Notes: generated from the letters alone by a model not told the origin. A DNA stretch of 64,000 nt from Pectobacterium wasabiae CFBP 3304 (GCF_001742185.1 NZ_CP015750.1:806001-870000), one strand, 5' to 3'; positions 46,415 through 58,300 are shown, counted from the first letter of the stretch. Translations and numbers: made by a program.

Positions 46415-49078
46415 TTATGCCAGACGCGGGTTAACTTTATCTGCATCGATGTTGAATTTAGTGATGGCATCAGCAACCACTTTCTTATCGATTTCACCGC
46501 GTTTAGCCAGTTCACCCAGAGCCGCAACCACGACGTAAGACGCATCCACTTCGAAGTGGTGACGCAGGTTCTCACGGCTGTCAGAACGACCGAAACCGTC
46601 AGTACCCAGTACGCGGTAATCGCTAGCTGGGATGAAGTTACGGATTTGCTCAGCAAACAGCTTCATGTAGTCAGTAGATGCAACCGCTGGCGCATCGCTC
46701 AGTACCTGAGCCACGTAAGGTACGCGCGGCGTTTCGGTCGGATGCAGCATGTTCCAACGCTCACAATCCTGACCTTCACGTGCCAGTTCAGTGAAGGACG
46801 TTACGCTGAATACGTCAGAACCGATGCCGTAGTCTTTCGCCAGAATCTGAGCCGCTTCACGCACATGACGCAGGATAGAACCAGAGCCCAACAGTTGAAC
46901 TTTACCTTTGCTACCTTCAACCGTTTCCAGCTTGTAGATACCCTTACGGATACCTTCTTCCGCACCCTGCGGCATCGCAGGCATGTGGTAGTTTTCGTTC
47001 AGCGTGGTGATGTAGTAGTAAATGTTTTCTTGTGCTTCACCGTACATACGGTTCAGACCGTCATGCATGATGACAGCCACTTCATAAGCGTAGGACGGAT
47101 CGTAAGAAATACAGTTCGGGATAGTCAGAGACTGAATATGGCTATGGCCATCTTCGTGTTGCAGACCTTCGCCGTTCAGCGTAGTACGGCCAGAAGTACC
47201 ACCGACCAGGAAGCCACGCGCCTGTTGGTCACCCGCTGCCCAGCACAGATCGCCAATACGTTGGAAACCGAACATGGAGTAGTAGATGTAGAACGGGATC
47301 ATCGGCAGATCGTTGGTGCTGTAAGACGTTGCCGCCGCCAGCCAGGAAGAACCTGCGCCCAGTTCGTTGATCCCTTCTTGCAGGATCTGACCTTTTTCGT
47401 CTTCTTTATAGTAAGCAACCTGCTCACGGTCCTGCGGGGTGTACTGCTGGCCGTTCGGGCTGTAAATACCAATCTGACGGAACAGACCTTCCATACCGAA
47501 GGTACGCGCTTCGTCGGCGATGATCGGAACCAGACGATCTTTGATAGACGGGTTCTTCAGCATCACGTTCAGAGCACGAACGAAAGCGATCGTGGTAGAA
47601 ATTTCTTTATTCTGCTCTTCCAGCAGCGTGCGGAAATCTTCCAGCGTTGGCAGTTCCAGCTTTTCGCTGAACTTAGGCTGACGGGTTGGCAGGTAGCCTT
47701 CCAGTGCCTGACGACGCTCATGCAGGTATTTGTACTCTGCGGAATCTTTATCAAAGGTGATGTACGGCAGTTTCTCGATATTTTCATCGCTAACTGGCAC
47801 GTTGAAACGATCGCGGAAGTAACGCACGCCGTCCATGTTAATTTTCTTAACCTGGTGAGCGATGTTTTTACCTTCAGCCGCGTCGCCCATACCATAACCT
47901 TTAATGGTATGCGCCAGGATAACGGTTGGTTTGCCCTTGGTTTCCTGTGCTTTTTTCAGTGCAGCGTAGACTTTCTTCGGATCGTGACCACCACGGTTCA
48001 GTGCCCAAATTTGATCGTCGGTCCAATCTTTAACCAGTGCAGCCGTCTCCGGATATTTACCGAAGAAGTGCTCACGCACATAGGCACCGTTTTTGGATTT
48101 GAACGTCTGGTAGTCGCCGTCAACGGTTTCGTTCATCAGTTGGATCAGTTTACCGCTGGTATCTTTACGCAGCAGTTCGTCCCAACGTCCGCCCCAGATA
48201 ACCTTGATAACATCCCAGCCAGCACCGCTGAAGATGCCTTCCAGTTCGTTAATGATCTTGCCATTACCGGTTACTGGGCCATCCAGACGTTGCAGGTTAC
48301 AGTTGATAACGAAGACCAGGTTGTCCAGTTTTTCACGGGTCGCGATGGTGATCGCACCTTTGGATTCTGGTTCGTCCATTTCACCGTCGCCCAGGAAGGC
48401 ATAAACGGTTTGCTTAGAGGTATCTTTCAGGCCACGGTGTTCCAGATATTTCAGGAACTTAGCCTGGTAGATCGAGCCAATCGGGCCCAGACCCATAGAA
48501 ACGGTCGGGAACTGCCAGAATTCCGGCATCAGTTTAGGATGCGGATAAGAAGACAGACCGTTACCGTGAACTTCCTGACGGAAGTTGTTCATCTGATCTT
48601 CAGTCAGACGGCCTTCAAGGAAGGCACGAGCGTAAACGCCCGGAGAAATGTGGCCCTGGAAGTAGACCAGGTCGCCGCCGTCCTGCGCATTGCGAGCACG
48701 GAAGAAGTGGTTGAAACACACTTCGTAGAATGTGGCGGAAGACTGGAAAGAAGCCATGTGGCCGCCCAGATCCAGATCTTTTTTCGAGGCACGCGACACT
48801 GTCATGATCGCGTTCCAGCGAATCGCTGAGCGAATACGGCTTTCCAGATCCAGGTCACCTGGGTATTCCGGTTCGTCTTCCACAGCGATGGTGTTGACGT
48901 ATTGACGCGCAGCCAGACCAGCAGCAACACTGACGCCGCCTTTACGTGCTTCACTCAGGACCTGATCTATCAGGAACTGAGCGCGCTCAACACCCTCTTC
49001 ACGGATGACCGATTCGATCGCCTGCAGCCAGTCGCGGGTTTCGATCGGATCCACGTCATTATTTAAACGATCTGACAT
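46415..49078 (-). CDS. aceE: Pyruvate dehydrogenase E1
   Basis: An 887-residue thiamine diphosphate enzyme, the same length as E. coli AceE. TPP-binding region [12 protein letters not shown] through [14 protein letters not shown]; start [21 protein letters not shown]. It decarboxylates pyruvate and acetylates the E2 lipoyl groups. Strong codon bias creates long open frames on the opposite strand, which are not genes. Transcribed from the pdhR promoter; the 142-base gap to pdhR may hold an extra promoter. Confidence 0.98.
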   Translation of the reverse strand: MSDRLNNDVDPIETRDWLQAIESVIREEGVERAQFLIDQVLSEARKGGVSVAAGLAARQYVNTIAVEDEPEYPGDLDLESRIRSAIRWNAIMTVSRASKKDLDLGGHMASFQSSATFYEVCFNHFFRARNAQDGGDLVYFQGHISPGVYARAFLEGRLTEDQMNNFRQEVHGNGLSSYPHPKLMPEFWQFPTVSMGLGPIGSIYQAKFLKYLEHRGLKDTSKQTVYAFLGDGEMDEPESKGAITIATREKLDNLVFVINCNLQRLDGPVTGNGKIINELEGIFSGAGWDVIKVIWGGRWDELLRKDTSGKLIQLMNETVDGDYQTFKSKNGAYVREHFFGKYPETAALVKDWTDDQIWALNRGGHDPKKVYAALKKAQETKGKPTVILAHTIKGYGMGDAAEGKNIAHQVKKINMDGVRYFRDRFNVPVSDENIEKLPYITFDKDSAEYKYLHERRQALEGYLPTRQPKFSEKLELPTLEDFRTLLEEQNKEISTTIAFVRALNVMLKNPSIKDRLVPIIADEARTFGMEGLFRQIGIYSPNGQQYTPQDREQVAYYKEDEKGQILQEGINELGAGSSWLAAATSYSTNDLPMIPFYIYYSMFGFQRIGDLCWAAGDQQARGFLVGGTSGRTTLNGEGLQHEDGHSHIQSLTIPNCISYDPSYAYEVAVIMHDGLNRMYGEAQENIYYYITTLNENYHMPAMPQGAEEGIRKGIYKLETVEGSKGKVQLLGSGSILRHVREAAQILAKDYGIGSDVFSVTSFTELAREGQDCERWNMLHPTETPRVPYVAQVLSDAPAVASTDYMKLFAEQIRNFIPASDYRVLGTDGFGRSDSRENLRHHFEVDASYVVVAALGELAKRGEIDKKVVADAITKFNIDADKVNPRLA

Positions 49079-49220
49079 GGTTATTCCTTATCTTCTCTAA
49101 TAAGTTGGTTTGTTGGAGCCTGTCTTCCTGCATTCTGGTTCAGGTTTTACCCTAAGCAAAACGCATGAAGACAGGCTCATCGTCGTCATTGTCGCATTCA
49201 GAGCACCAAAATACGGGTGC

Positions 49221-49985
49221 TCAGTCCTTGCGTTGCTGGAGCCGACGCAGCGATCTTTCGCGCCGACTATGTTCCCGGTTAAGATCCAGCAATACTTCCT
49301 CAATAAACGCCAGATGGCGGTGTGATGCTTCGCGCGCCTTCTCCGGCTCACGGGCAACAATCGCCTCAAAAATGCTGGCGCGATGAATGCTTACCTGAGC
49401 CAGCACTTCACGGCTCAAATAAAGCAATTCAAAATTCTGCCTCACGTTCTGTTCAAGCATCGGCCCCATACAGCGCACCAAATGCAACAAAACCACATTA
49501 TGCGTGGCTTCTGTTACAGCAACCTGATATTGCATAACGGCTTCTGACTCAGCGTCCAGATCGCCCGCTTCCTTCGCCTTCTCAACTACGGCATGGCAGT
49601 CCCGGATACGTTGCAAATCCGACTCAGTGCCACGCAACGCCGCATAGTAGGCAGCAATGCCTTCCAGCGCATGACGCGTTTCCAGAAGATCGAACTGTGA
49701 TTCGGGATGTGTGCTCAGTAATTCTGCCAGCGGATCGCTGACACTTTGCCATAGATTGGCTTGAACGAAGGTACCACCACCCTGACGGCGCAAAAGTAAA
49801 CCTTTGGCTTCCAGGCGTTGAATGGCTTCTCTCAGAGAAGGGCGGGAAACATCGAACTGTTTTGCCAGTTCACGCTCCGGTGGGAGCTTCTCGCCGGGGC
49901 GCAAGGTTCCCTCAAGGATCAGAAACTCCAACTGCTGTTCAATCACATCTGACAGTTTGGGCTGACGGATCTTGCTGTATGCCAT
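49221..49985 (-). CDS. pdhR: Pyruvate-responsive GntR regulator PdhR
   Basis: A 254-residue FadR-subfamily GntR repressor. N-terminal winged helix [43 protein letters not shown] and [10 protein letters not shown]-terminal all-helical ligand domain. It represses pdhR-aceEF-lpd and respiratory genes; pyruvate relieves repression. First gene of the operon, with its own operator just upstream. Confidence 0.97.
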   Translation of the reverse strand: MAYSKIRQPKLSDVIEQQLEFLILEGTLRPGEKLPPERELAKQFDVSRPSLREAIQRLEAKGLLLRRQGGGTFVQANLWQSVSDPLAELLSTHPESQFDLLETRHALEGIAAYYAALRGTESDLQRIRDCHAVVEKAKEAGDLDAESEAVMQYQVAVTEATHNVVLLHLVRCMGPMLEQNVRQNFELLYLSREVLAQVSIHRASIFEAIVAREPEKAREASHRHLAFIEEVLLDLNREHSRRERSLRRLQQRKD

Positions 49986-50017
49986 GGTGAATTCTTCTCT
50001 GCGAATGGCGCGGAGTC

Positions 50018-50034
50018 AATTGGTAATACCAATT
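50018..50034. promoter_or_regulatory. PdhR operator
   Basis: AATTGGTAATACCAATT is a palindrome with eight-base arms and a central A, matching the PdhR consensus (ATTGGTnnnACCAAT). It lies 33 bases upstream of the pdhR ATG, consistent with autoregulation. Confidence 0.88.
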
Positions 50035-50161
50035 TCAAAAACGTGACGCTAAAGTAACAAAGTATTCACCTTCTGTCCATAAGGACCTTGAGCTAAATCA
50101 CCAATCCCACCAGATTTTAACAAATGCATGAGAAACATGCGGCAAAGTGATAGCCCACCTG

Positions 50162-50172
50162 TGGTATTACCA
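50162..50172. promoter_or_regulatory. Possible second PdhR site
   Basis: TGGTATTACCA keeps the GGTnnnACC core of the upstream operator but lacks the outer AAT/ATT on one side. It lies 128 bases beyond the main operator. Confidence 0.35.
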
Positions 50173-50631
50173 TTAATCCCCCCTGTCTATATTTTAACTT
50201 TTTTGAAACGTAAAGCAGGCAGTGCTGAACCGTTTAAATGCACAAATAGTGAATCTTTATTCAAAAAAAAAGGTTTTTTATTCTTGCAAAGATAGCGTGA
50301 TTACCAGTAGTCCCCTATCAGGGTAAACACTATTTTTACAGCGGGATAAAGCGGCAATAAAAGGGAGTAAGCCCAAAGAGGTATCGCTCATCGGTTTCCC
50401 ATCACCAAAGGGGTCAATCAAAGAGAGATAAAAATTTTGATGTGGCGATAGTTTTTAATTATCAGACTATAAGAAATCAGTGCAATCTTGCGTACTTACC
50501 ACTATTCTTTGGCAAACGGTAGAGGCTTTCTTGTTTTAAGAAAATCTATTCCGTAAAAATAAAATTACACAAACGTACAGTCAATGATACGCGGCGTATT
50601 TTTTACTTGCACTGGCAGAGGGTTAAATTTG

Positions 50632-51990
50632 ATGGATAATCAACAAGCGGACGGCACGCTAAAGCGTGGTTTGAAAAACCGTCATATTCAGTTGATTGCC
50701 TTGGGTGGCGCGGTAGGTACTGGCCTCTTTCTTGGTATTGCGCAAACAATCAAAATGGCTGGGCCATCGGTCCTGTTAGGCTATGCGATTGGCGGACTGA
50801 TCGCGTTTCTCATTATGCGCCAGTTGGGCGAGATGGTGGTTGAAGAGCCGGTAGCCGGATCGTTCAGCCACTTTGCTTATAAATACTGGGGCGATTTCGC
50901 TGGGTTTGCGTCTGGATGGAATTATTGGGTGCTGTATGTTCTGGTCGCCATGGCCGAGCTCAGCGCCGTGGGGATTTACGTCCAGTACTGGTGGCCAGAT
51001 ATTCCGACCTGGGTGTCCGCTGCCGTCTTCTTCCTACTGATTAACGCCATCAATCTGGCAAACGTCAAAGTCTACGGTGAGATGGAGTTCTGGTTTGCCA
51101 TCATCAAAGTCGCCGCGATTATTGGCATGATCGTCTTCGGCGGCTGGCTGTTGATCAGCGGTACAGGCGGGCCAGAAGCCACCGTGACCAACCTGTGGGC
51201 GCAAGGCGGGTTCTTCCCGAATGGCGGGCTCGGTCTGGTCATGGCGATGGCCGTTATCATGTTCTCATTCGGTGGTCTGGAACTGGTCGGGATTACCGCA
51301 GCAGAAGCTGATGACCCAGAGAAAAGTATTCCACGCGCAACCAATCAGGTGATCTACCGCATCCTGATTTTCTATATCGGCTCGCTCGCGATCCTGCTGT
51401 CACTTTACCCATGGGGGAAAGTGGTAGAAGGCGGTAGTCCGTTCGTGATGATCTTCCATGAACTGAACAGCAACGCCGTGGCGACGGTACTGAACATCGT
51501 GGTATTGACCGCAGCATTGTCGGTTTACAACAGTTGTGTTTATTGCAACAGCCGCATGCTGTTCGGGCTAGCGAAACAGGGGAATGGGCCAAAAGCATTG
51601 GCAACCGTCGATAGTCGCGGCGTACCCGTTGTCGCAATCGGTATTTCCGCACTGGCGACAGCACTCTGTGTGCTGATCAACTACCTTATTCCCGGTAAAG
51701 CATTTGAGCTATTAATGGCGCTGGTCGTATCGGCTCTCGTGATTAACTGGGCGATGATCAGTCTGGCACACCTGAAGTTCCGAGCGCAGAAAGATAAAGA
51801 AGGTACGGTGACCAAGTTTAAAGCACTGCTTTATCCGCTGGGTAACTACCTCTGTCTGCTGTTCCTGGCCGGTATACTGGTGATTATGTTCCTGACGCCG
51901 AGCATTCAGATTTCCGTCATGCTGATTCCGGTTTGGCTGATTATTCTGGGCGCTGGTTACTTCATCAAAAAGAAAAATCAGGCGGCGTAA
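50632..51990 (+). CDS. aroP: Aromatic amino acid permease
   Basis: A 452-residue APC-superfamily permease with 12 membrane segments, following E. coli AroP: LKRGLKNRHIQLIALGGAVGTGLFLG, RQLGEMVVEEPVAGSFSHFAYKYWG, GWNYWVLYVLVAMAEL and SVYNSCVYCNSRMLFGLA. It imports Phe, Tyr and Trp by proton symport. The ATG at 50632 has AGAGGG upstream; the longer frame from 50584 adds 16 residues. Divergent from pdhR as in E. coli. Confidence 0.95.
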   Translation: MDNQQADGTLKRGLKNRHIQLIALGGAVGTGLFLGIAQTIKMAGPSVLLGYAIGGLIAFLIMRQLGEMVVEEPVAGSFSHFAYKYWGDFAGFASGWNYWVLYVLVAMAELSAVGIYVQYWWPDIPTWVSAAVFFLLINAINLANVKVYGEMEFWFAIIKVAAIIGMIVFGGWLLISGTGGPEATVTNLWAQGGFFPNGGLGLVMAMAVIMFSFGGLELVGITAAEADDPEKSIPRATNQVIYRILIFYIGSLAILLSLYPWGKVVEGGSPFVMIFHELNSNAVATVLNIVVLTAALSVYNSCVYCNSRMLFGLAKQGNGPKALATVDSRGVPVVAIGISALATALCVLINYLIPGKAFELLMALVVSALVINWAMISLAHLKFRAQKDKEGTVTKFKALLYPLGNYLCLLFLAGILVIMFLTPSIQISVMLIPVWLIILGAGYFIKKKNQAA

Positions 51991-52017
51991 GCCTCAGCGT
52001 TCACCACATCCTTTTCC

Positions 52018-52038
52018 ATGGCCGACTCTGTCGGCCAT
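52018..52038 (+). terminator. aroP terminator
   Basis: ATGGCCGAC and GTCGGCCAT form a perfect nine-base stem with loop TCT, followed by TTTC. It begins 28 bases past the aroP stop. Confidence 0.8.
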
Positions 52039-52173
52039 TTTCATATTTGCCATGTCCATCACACTTTGCTCCACCCGACCCGTTTGTCCATTTTTGCAAC
52101 CGATTTCATACGCTCTTTTATCCCTATCGAGAGGAATAATCGTGCTTACACGTTAAGCACAGGAGTCGTATTC

Positions 52174-53607
52174 ATGAAGAACAACGCACTGTCCGTTAAA
52201 GAAAAGATCGGCTATGGAATGGGTGACGCAGGATGCAACATGATTGGCGGAGCCATCATGCTATTTCTGAGCTACTTCTACACAGATATCTATGGGCTCT
52301 CGCCAGCCTTGGTCGGCACCCTGCTACTTTCCATTCGCGTCATCGATGCCGTCACGGACCCGATTATGGGCGCGATCGCCGATCGCACCCAAAGCCGCTG
52401 GGGTCGCTTTCGGCCTTATCTGCTTTGGGTCTGCGTGCCCTACGTGCTGTTCAGCGTCCTCATGTTTACCACGCCGGATTGGAGCTACAACGGCAAGGTC
52501 ATCTACGCGTTCGTCACCTATTTTCTGATGTCGCTGACGTACACCGCCATCAACATCCCCTACTGCTCACTGGGTGGCGTGATAACCGCCGATCCGCATG
52601 AGCGAGTTTCCTGCCAGTCATACCGATTCATCATGGTCGGTATCGCCACGCTCATCCTCTCTTCGACGCTGCTGCCTATGGCTGAGTGGTTCGGCGGCGA
52701 GGACAAAGCACGCGGCTACCAAATGTCGATGGGCGTGATGGCGATCATTGCCCTATTCATGTTTCTATTTTGCTTTGCTACCGTTCAGGAGCGAATTAAA
52801 CCCGCCATCCCCACCAACGACGCGCTGAAAGCGGACCTACGAGACGTCTGGAAAAACGACCAATGGCCGCGCATTCTGCTGTTAACCCTGTGCAACGTCT
52901 GTCCTGGATTTATCCGCATGGCGGCCACGATGTACTACGTCACGTGGGTAATGGGAAAGTCCGTCTCATTCGCCAGCCTGTTTATCAGTCTCGGCGTGGT
53001 CGGCATGATGTTCGGCAGTGCATTGGCGAAACCCCTGACCGACCGTTTCTGCAAGCTGAAAGTGTTTTTCTGGGTCAACATCGCGCTAGCGATCTTTTCC
53101 AGCGCCTTCTATTTCTTCAACCCTCACCTGACCAGCTTTATTCTGGTGATGTACTTCCTGCTGAATGTCCTGCACCAGATTCCGTCCCCGCTCCACTGGT
53201 CGCTGATGGCCGATGTGGATGACTATGGCGAGTGGAAAACCGGCAAGCGAATCACTGGGATCAGCTTTTCAGGCAATCTGTTCTTCCTGAAAGTCGGGCT
53301 GGCGATTGCTGGGGCGATGGTCGGCTTCCTGCTGTCCTACTATGGTTATGATGCCAATGCTCCAGAGCAAAATGCAGAAGCCATGAACGGTATCATTATG
53401 TTGTTCACCCTTATTCCCGGCGTAGGCTATTTGATTACCGCAGGCGTTGTACGTTTGCTGAAGGTCGATCGCCAGCTTATGCAGCAAATACAAATCGATC
53501 TGGAAAAACGCCGTAATAACTATCGGGAACTGAGCGAAAGCCGCGACAGTCAATCACCCAACGTCAAAAGAGGAGGAGAGAATGATGAACCCACATCAAT
53601 GGCCTAA
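52174..53607 (+). CDS. GPH family sugar:cation symporter
   Basis: A 477-residue transporter with 12 membrane segments of the glycoside-pentoside-hexuronide family (MelB, XylP, YicJ). Typical motifs: KIGYGMGDAGCN at the start, RVIDAVTDPIMGAIADRTQSRWGRFRP and the MADVDDYGEWKTGKR loop. The ATG at 52174 has AGGAG eight bases upstream; the open frame before it crosses the aroP terminator. It overlaps the GH43 gene, so the pair probably takes up and cleaves a plant-derived xyloside or arabinoside. Confidence 0.9.
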   Translation: MKNNALSVKEKIGYGMGDAGCNMIGGAIMLFLSYFYTDIYGLSPALVGTLLLSIRVIDAVTDPIMGAIADRTQSRWGRFRPYLLWVCVPYVLFSVLMFTTPDWSYNGKVIYAFVTYFLMSLTYTAINIPYCSLGGVITADPHERVSCQSYRFIMVGIATLILSSTLLPMAEWFGGEDKARGYQMSMGVMAIIALFMFLFCFATVQERIKPAIPTNDALKADLRDVWKNDQWPRILLLTLCNVCPGFIRMAATMYYVTWVMGKSVSFASLFISLGVVGMMFGSALAKPLTDRFCKLKVFFWVNIALAIFSSAFYFFNPHLTSFILVMYFLLNVLHQIPSPLHWSLMADVDDYGEWKTGKRITGISFSGNLFFLKVGLAIAGAMVGFLLSYYGYDANAPEQNAEAMNGIIMLFTLIPGVGYLITAGVVRLLKVDRQLMQQIQIDLEKRRNNYRELSESRDSQSPNVKRGGENDEPTSMA

Positions 53608-54541
53608 CCCACTGATTGAACAACGGGCTGACCCTTTCATTCTTCGCCACACGGATGGACAATATTATTTTATTGCCTCAGTACCTGAATACAATCGGCT
53701 CGAAATTCGCCGGGCCAGTTCGCTGGAGGCGCTTGCCCACGCGACCCCAGTGACAATCTGGCGCAAGCATGAACGCGGCCCTTTAAGTACACTGATTTGG
53801 GCACCAGAACTGCACGTGATTCATGGCAAATGGTATGTCTATTTCGCCGCTGCGCCGACGGAAGACATCAAAGACGGCTTATTCCAGCACCGTATGTTTG
53901 CGCTGGAATGTGCAGACAGCGACCCGCTAAAAGGCAACTGGGTAGAAAGAGGCCGGATTTATACACAATTTGATACCTTCTCGCTGGATGCCACCCACTT
54001 TGAACATAAAGGCAAACGCTACTATCTATGGGCGCAAAAAGATCCCGCTATCTCTGGTAATTCGAATCTGTATCTGGCGGAAATGGAAAATCCGTGGACG
54101 CTGAAAGGCACGCCGGTCATGTTGAGCAAGCCGGAACTGCCGTGGGAAGTGGTCGGTTTTAAAGTCAACGAAGGGCCCGCTGTCATTAAACACGGAGAAC
54201 GTCTCTTCATCACCTATTCCGCCAGCGCCACCGATGAAAATTACTGTATCGGCTTACTGTGGGCGAATGCAGACAGCGATCTGTTGAACCCGACAAGCTG
54301 GCATAAATCGCAGCAGCCGGTCTTTACCACCAGCCGAGCAAACCGGCAGTTTGGGCCAGGCCATAATAGCTTTACGCAAACAGAAACGGGCGAAGACGTT
54401 CTGGTTTACCACGCCCGCAACTACACGGAGATCGAAGGAGACCCGCTGTATGACCCTAATCGCCATACGCGGATTAAAACCTTCACCTGGGATCGTGACG
54501 GAATGCCCGTGTTCGGCGAACCGCCCGCTGACAGGCAATAA
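53585..54541 (+). CDS. GH43 family glycosidase (beta-xylosidase/arabinofuranosidase type), cytoplasmic
   Basis: A 318-residue five-bladed beta-propeller glycosidase without a signal peptide. The GH43 catalytic triad is visible: Asp16 in QRADPFIL, Asp135 in FSLDATHF and Glu196 in KVNEGPAV. Sequence pattern is of extracellular-like arabinanase/arabinosidase members, but the absence of a signal and the linked importer indicate intracellular hydrolysis of oligosaccharides. It starts at the second of two ATGs with GGAGGAG upstream, inside the end of the transporter gene. Exact specificity unclear. Confidence 0.88.
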   Translation: MNPHQWPNPLIEQRADPFILRHTDGQYYFIASVPEYNRLEIRRASSLEALAHATPVTIWRKHERGPLSTLIWAPELHVIHGKWYVYFAAAPTEDIKDGLFQHRMFALECADSDPLKGNWVERGRIYTQFDTFSLDATHFEHKGKRYYLWAQKDPAISGNSNLYLAEMENPWTLKGTPVMLSKPELPWEVVGFKVNEGPAVIKHGERLFITYSASATDENYCIGLLWANADSDLLNPTSWHKSQQPVFTTSRANRQFGPGHNSFTQTETGEDVLVYHARNYTEIEGDPLYDPNRHTRIKTFTWDRDGMPVFGEPPADRQ

Positions 54542-54577
54542 GCGAGAAACGGGTGCGCTGGGATGCCCAACGGGAAA

Positions 54578-55432
54578 TTAAACCAGCGCACCGTATATCG
54601 TCAGGAGCGCGACGACAACCACTAATACCAGCGTCACCTTTTTCGCCAGCGTCACAGCGGCTTTGGGCGTCTCCACAGGCTCAACGTGGGATTCACGCGC
54701 GAGAGAAAATTGGGCCAGTTGAGTCAACACCCAATACGGTGAACTGCGAGAATCCCCCAGCGAGGCGAACCAGGCAGGTAGTGCTTTCTCGCCGTGCCCC
54801 AGCAAGGCATAAGCCGCACCCGCCAAACGTGCAGGGATCCAATCAAGCCAATGCAACAAACGATCAACACCGGACTGTGCACGTTCCAGCGGCGTGTTAT
54901 GCCGAGCAAGCCAGGTTTGTCTGGCGCGCAAAAATGCATACCCCACTAGCGCAATCGGCCCGTATGGCCCTGCGGCGACGAACCAAAATAGCGGAGCCAG
55001 ATAAAACCGGAAATTTATCCATAGCAATGCATTTTGCAGCTCTTTTAACTGCTCGCTTTCACCTGCGCCAACGGGCAAACCGTGAATCAACGCCAATTCC
55101 GCCGCCATTTCCCGGCTGGCATCCGCCTCGCCGCGCTGTGCCGCCTGCAAATAGCGCCGATAGTGCTGACGAATCTCACCCGCACCAATACACATCAGGC
55201 TGATAACAATCCACAGCAAAAGAGAAATCAGGCCAAACAGAATGCCACTCGTTAGCCACAGCAATCCCGCCACGATACCCATGCTGCATAGCGTCAGGAG
55301 CAGCGTTTGAAATAAAGAGGGAGAGGGAACGTGTCGGAATACAACGTCAAGCCGATGATCGATCTGCCAATGCTCCCCCTGCTTGAACAACCGTTCCCAT
55401 GCCAGCGTAAGCAACAGTGTAAACAGCGTCAT
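54578..55432 (-). CDS. ampE: AmpE inner membrane protein
   Basis: A 284-residue membrane protein with segments near residues 40-80, 145-170 and the C-terminus; start [29 protein letters not shown] as in E. coli AmpE. Co-encoded with AmpD and linked to beta-lactamase regulation, though its own activity is not well defined. Its ATG overlaps the ampD stop by four bases. Confidence 0.93.
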   Translation of the reverse strand: MTLFTLLLTLAWERLFKQGEHWQIDHRLDVVFRHVPSPSLFQTLLLTLCSMGIVAGLLWLTSGILFGLISLLLWIVISLMCIGAGEIRQHYRRYLQAAQRGEADASREMAAELALIHGLPVGAGESEQLKELQNALLWINFRFYLAPLFWFVAAGPYGPIALVGYAFLRARQTWLARHNTPLERAQSGVDRLLHWLDWIPARLAGAAYALLGHGEKALPAWFASLGDSRSSPYWVLTQLAQFSLARESHVEPVETPKAAVTLAKKVTLVLVVVVALLTIYGALV

Positions 55433-56004
55433 TGATCGAGACTCCCTTTGTTTTCTGTCCAGTTTTCTTGTAGCAGACGATGATAGCCATCCCAGTCAAA
55501 TGCCGCGCCGGGATCGGTTTTGCGGCCCGGAGCGATGTCGCTATGTCCGGTAATTCGCGACAGTGTAATAGGATAATCCCGCATTAATAGGCGTGTAATC
55601 GCAACCAGTGAGTGATACTGCGCCATGGTAAAAGGCAGCGTATCCGTACCTTCCAGCTCGATGCCAATAGAGAAATCATTACAGCGGTCACGGCCTTCAA
55701 ACACCGAAACACCGGCATGCCAGGCGCGCTGGTCGAAAGACACATACTGTGTGGTTTGCCCATCGCGACGAATCAGGCAATGTGCCGCTACACGTAAATG
55801 GGAAATATCGGCAAAATAGGGATGCGCAGTGGGATCCAAAGTAGCCGTAAACAGTTGATCAATATACGGACCACCAAACTCACCGGGCGGCAGACTGATA
55901 TTGTGAATCACCAGCAAGGAAGGCACCTCATCATTCGGGCGGCCATCATAATGCGGTGAAGGCGTGTGGGTAATGTCAGATAACCAGCCATTTTCCAAAA
56001 GCAT
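55429..56004 (-). CDS. ampD: 1,6-anhydro-N-acetylmuramyl-L-alanine amidase
   Basis: A 191-residue zinc amidase (E. coli AmpD 183). Start MLLENGWL, then [29 protein letters not shown] with a zinc His, [13 protein letters not shown], and [15 protein letters not shown] with the second His and the Asp ligand. It recycles cell wall muropeptides in the cytoplasm and so keeps AmpR-controlled genes off. The ATG at 56004 matches the family start with GAGG upstream; a TTG at 56067 would add 21 residues. Confidence 0.94.
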   Translation of the reverse strand: MLLENGWLSDITHTPSPHYDGRPNDEVPSLLVIHNISLPPGEFGGPYIDQLFTATLDPTAHPYFADISHLRVAAHCLIRRDGQTTQYVSFDQRAWHAGVSVFEGRDRCNDFSIGIELEGTDTLPFTMAQYHSLVAITRLLMRDYPITLSRITGHSDIAPGRKTDPGAAFDWDGYHRLLQENWTENKGSLDQ

Positions 56005-56223
56005 CGGCGATAACCTCGCATCGTATCGTTTGCCGGCTGAATCAGGCGAAAAATCAATTGGAGCCAAAAGTCCTTGTATTCAAGATACCATGTTTCACAC
56101 CACCCTATCTATCCAACTGGATATCGATAGGTTTTACCGTTCGTTCTGTGAGATTTCCGCCATTTCCTGCCTGTTTTCGACCTCCACATCCTTTTTAGCA
56201 AGGTAAAATCCTCAATCCAATTA

Positions 56224-56239
56224 TGTGATTAAAGTCACA
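56224..56239. promoter_or_regulatory. CRP-cAMP site of tsx
   Basis: TGTGATTAAAGTCACA has both CRP half-sites (TGTGA and TCACA) intact with the correct six-base spacer. Known E. coli tsx is CRP-controlled. Confidence 0.85.
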
Positions 56240-56263
56240 CTACAAATGTAATGGCGTAATAGA

Positions 56264-56279
56264 AGGCAATCGTTTTCGT
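56264..56279. promoter_or_regulatory. PurR box upstream of tsx
   Basis: AGGCAATCGTTTTCGT matches every fixed position of the PurR consensus ANGCAANCGNTTNCNT. It lies 25 bases downstream of the CRP site, in the tsx promoter, so purine repression of nucleoside uptake is likely. Confidence 0.75.
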
Positions 56280-56404
56280 GCATTGCGTCTATTTTTACTT
56301 AAAATGCATGACAAAATTATCTTCTGATTTTTTTTGATATTACCAAAACTTATTTTGCGGTCTTACGCATGGCGTAAATAACGTCTAACACTACGGTACT
56401 TAAC

Positions 56405-57265
56405 ATGAAAAAAACTTTCGCCGCAGGCGCCTTGCTCGCACTGTCATGCTCAATGCCTGCCCTTGCCGACAGCAATAAAGCTGAATACCTCTCCGACTGG
56501 TGGCACCAGAGCGTTAACGTCGTCGGCAGCGCCCACACGCGTTTCGGACCACACCTGAACAGCACGACTTACCTGGAATATGAAGCATTTGCGCGTAAAG
56601 ACTGGTTCGATTTCTACGGCTACGCCGACGCACCTAAGTTTTTCGGTGGCGATCCCGACAGCCGCGGTATTTGGGATAAAGGCTCCCCACTGTTTGTCGA
56701 GATCGAGCCACGCTTCTCGATTGATAAACTGACAGGAACGGATCTGAGCTTTGGACCGTTTAAAGAGTGGTACATCGCCAATAATGTTATTTACGATCAG
56801 GGTCGCAACAGCGGTTCACGCCAGAGCACGTGGTACATGGGGTTAGGGACCGATATTGATACCGGAACCGATCTGTCGCTCTCACTGAACGGCTATGCCA
56901 AATACCAATGGCAGAACTACGGCGCAGCGAACGAAAATGAGTGGGACGGCTATCGTGTAAAAGTGAAATACTCTTACCCACTCGGCTCCCTGATGGGCGG
57001 TAACGTCTCGTATATCAGCTTCACCAATTTCGATTTCGGTTCAGAACTGCGTGATAAATCAAATTCAAGCCGCACTAACAACTCCATTGCCTCCAGCCAT
57101 ATTCTGGCACTGGGCTACGACCACTGGCACTACTCGTTTGTCGCTCGTTATTTCCACAACGGCGGCCAATGGGCTGATGGCACAGAACTCAACTTTGGCA
57201 AAGGCCCGTTTGAAGTGAAATCCACCGGTTGGGGCTACTACCTGGTCGTCGGTTACAACTTCTAA
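56405..57265 (+). CDS. tsx: Nucleoside-specific outer membrane channel Tsx
   Basis: A 286-residue 12-stranded barrel with a signal peptide ending MPALA. Strong match to E. coli Tsx: [50 protein letters not shown] and the end [14 protein letters not shown]. It passes nucleosides through the outer membrane. Inserted between ampD and nadC, which are divergent neighbours in E. coli. Confidence 0.96.
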   Translation: MKKTFAAGALLALSCSMPALADSNKAEYLSDWWHQSVNVVGSAHTRFGPHLNSTTYLEYEAFARKDWFDFYGYADAPKFFGGDPDSRGIWDKGSPLFVEIEPRFSIDKLTGTDLSFGPFKEWYIANNVIYDQGRNSGSRQSTWYMGLGTDIDTGTDLSLSLNGYAKYQWQNYGAANENEWDGYRVKVKYSYPLGSLMGGNVSYISFTNFDFGSELRDKSNSSRTNNSIASSHILALGYDHWHYSFVARYFHNGGQWADGTELNFGKGPFEVKSTGWGYYLVVGYNF

Positions 57266-57277
57266 AATCGCGCTACC

Positions 57278-57307
57278 TTTCCGACGAATATGAATATTCG
57301 TCGGAAA
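57278..57307. terminator. Perfect 30-base palindromic hairpin after tsx
   Basis: TTTCCGACGAATAT and ATATTCGTCGGAAA are exact reverse complements around GA, 12 bases past the tsx stop. No T-run follows on the plus strand beyond it. Likely transcript-end structure between tsx and nadC. Confidence 0.65.
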
Positions 57308-57361
57308 ACCAATAACATTAACGCGTTGAATTATAATAAGTATCCATTCTGGATGTCCTGA

Positions 57362-58300
<939 letters not shown>

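Larger units (their letters stand above)
49986..50631. promoter_or_regulatory. pdhR/aroP divergent intergenic region
   Basis: This 646-base AT-rich gap holds the pdhR promoter with its operator, a second GGTnnnACC palindrome at 50162-50172, and the aroP promoter further right. I looked for TyrR boxes near aroP but found none with canonical spacing. No coding sequence seen. Confidence 0.6.
56005..56404. promoter_or_regulatory. ampD/tsx intergenic region
   Basis: This 400-base divergent gap contains a perfect CRP site and a perfect PurR-consensus match upstream of tsx, listed separately. The part next to ampD shows nothing distinct. Confidence 0.6.

Noticed and set aside
46556..48829. 757-codon open frame antisense to aceE
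   Set aside because: It mirrors the aceE frame and reflects its strong codon bias. The protein has no family features and aceE is certain.
50322..50340. Possible TyrR box upstream of aroP (GGTAAA...TTTACA)
   Set aside because: The half-sites are seven bases apart instead of six, so the essential G and C are misplaced.
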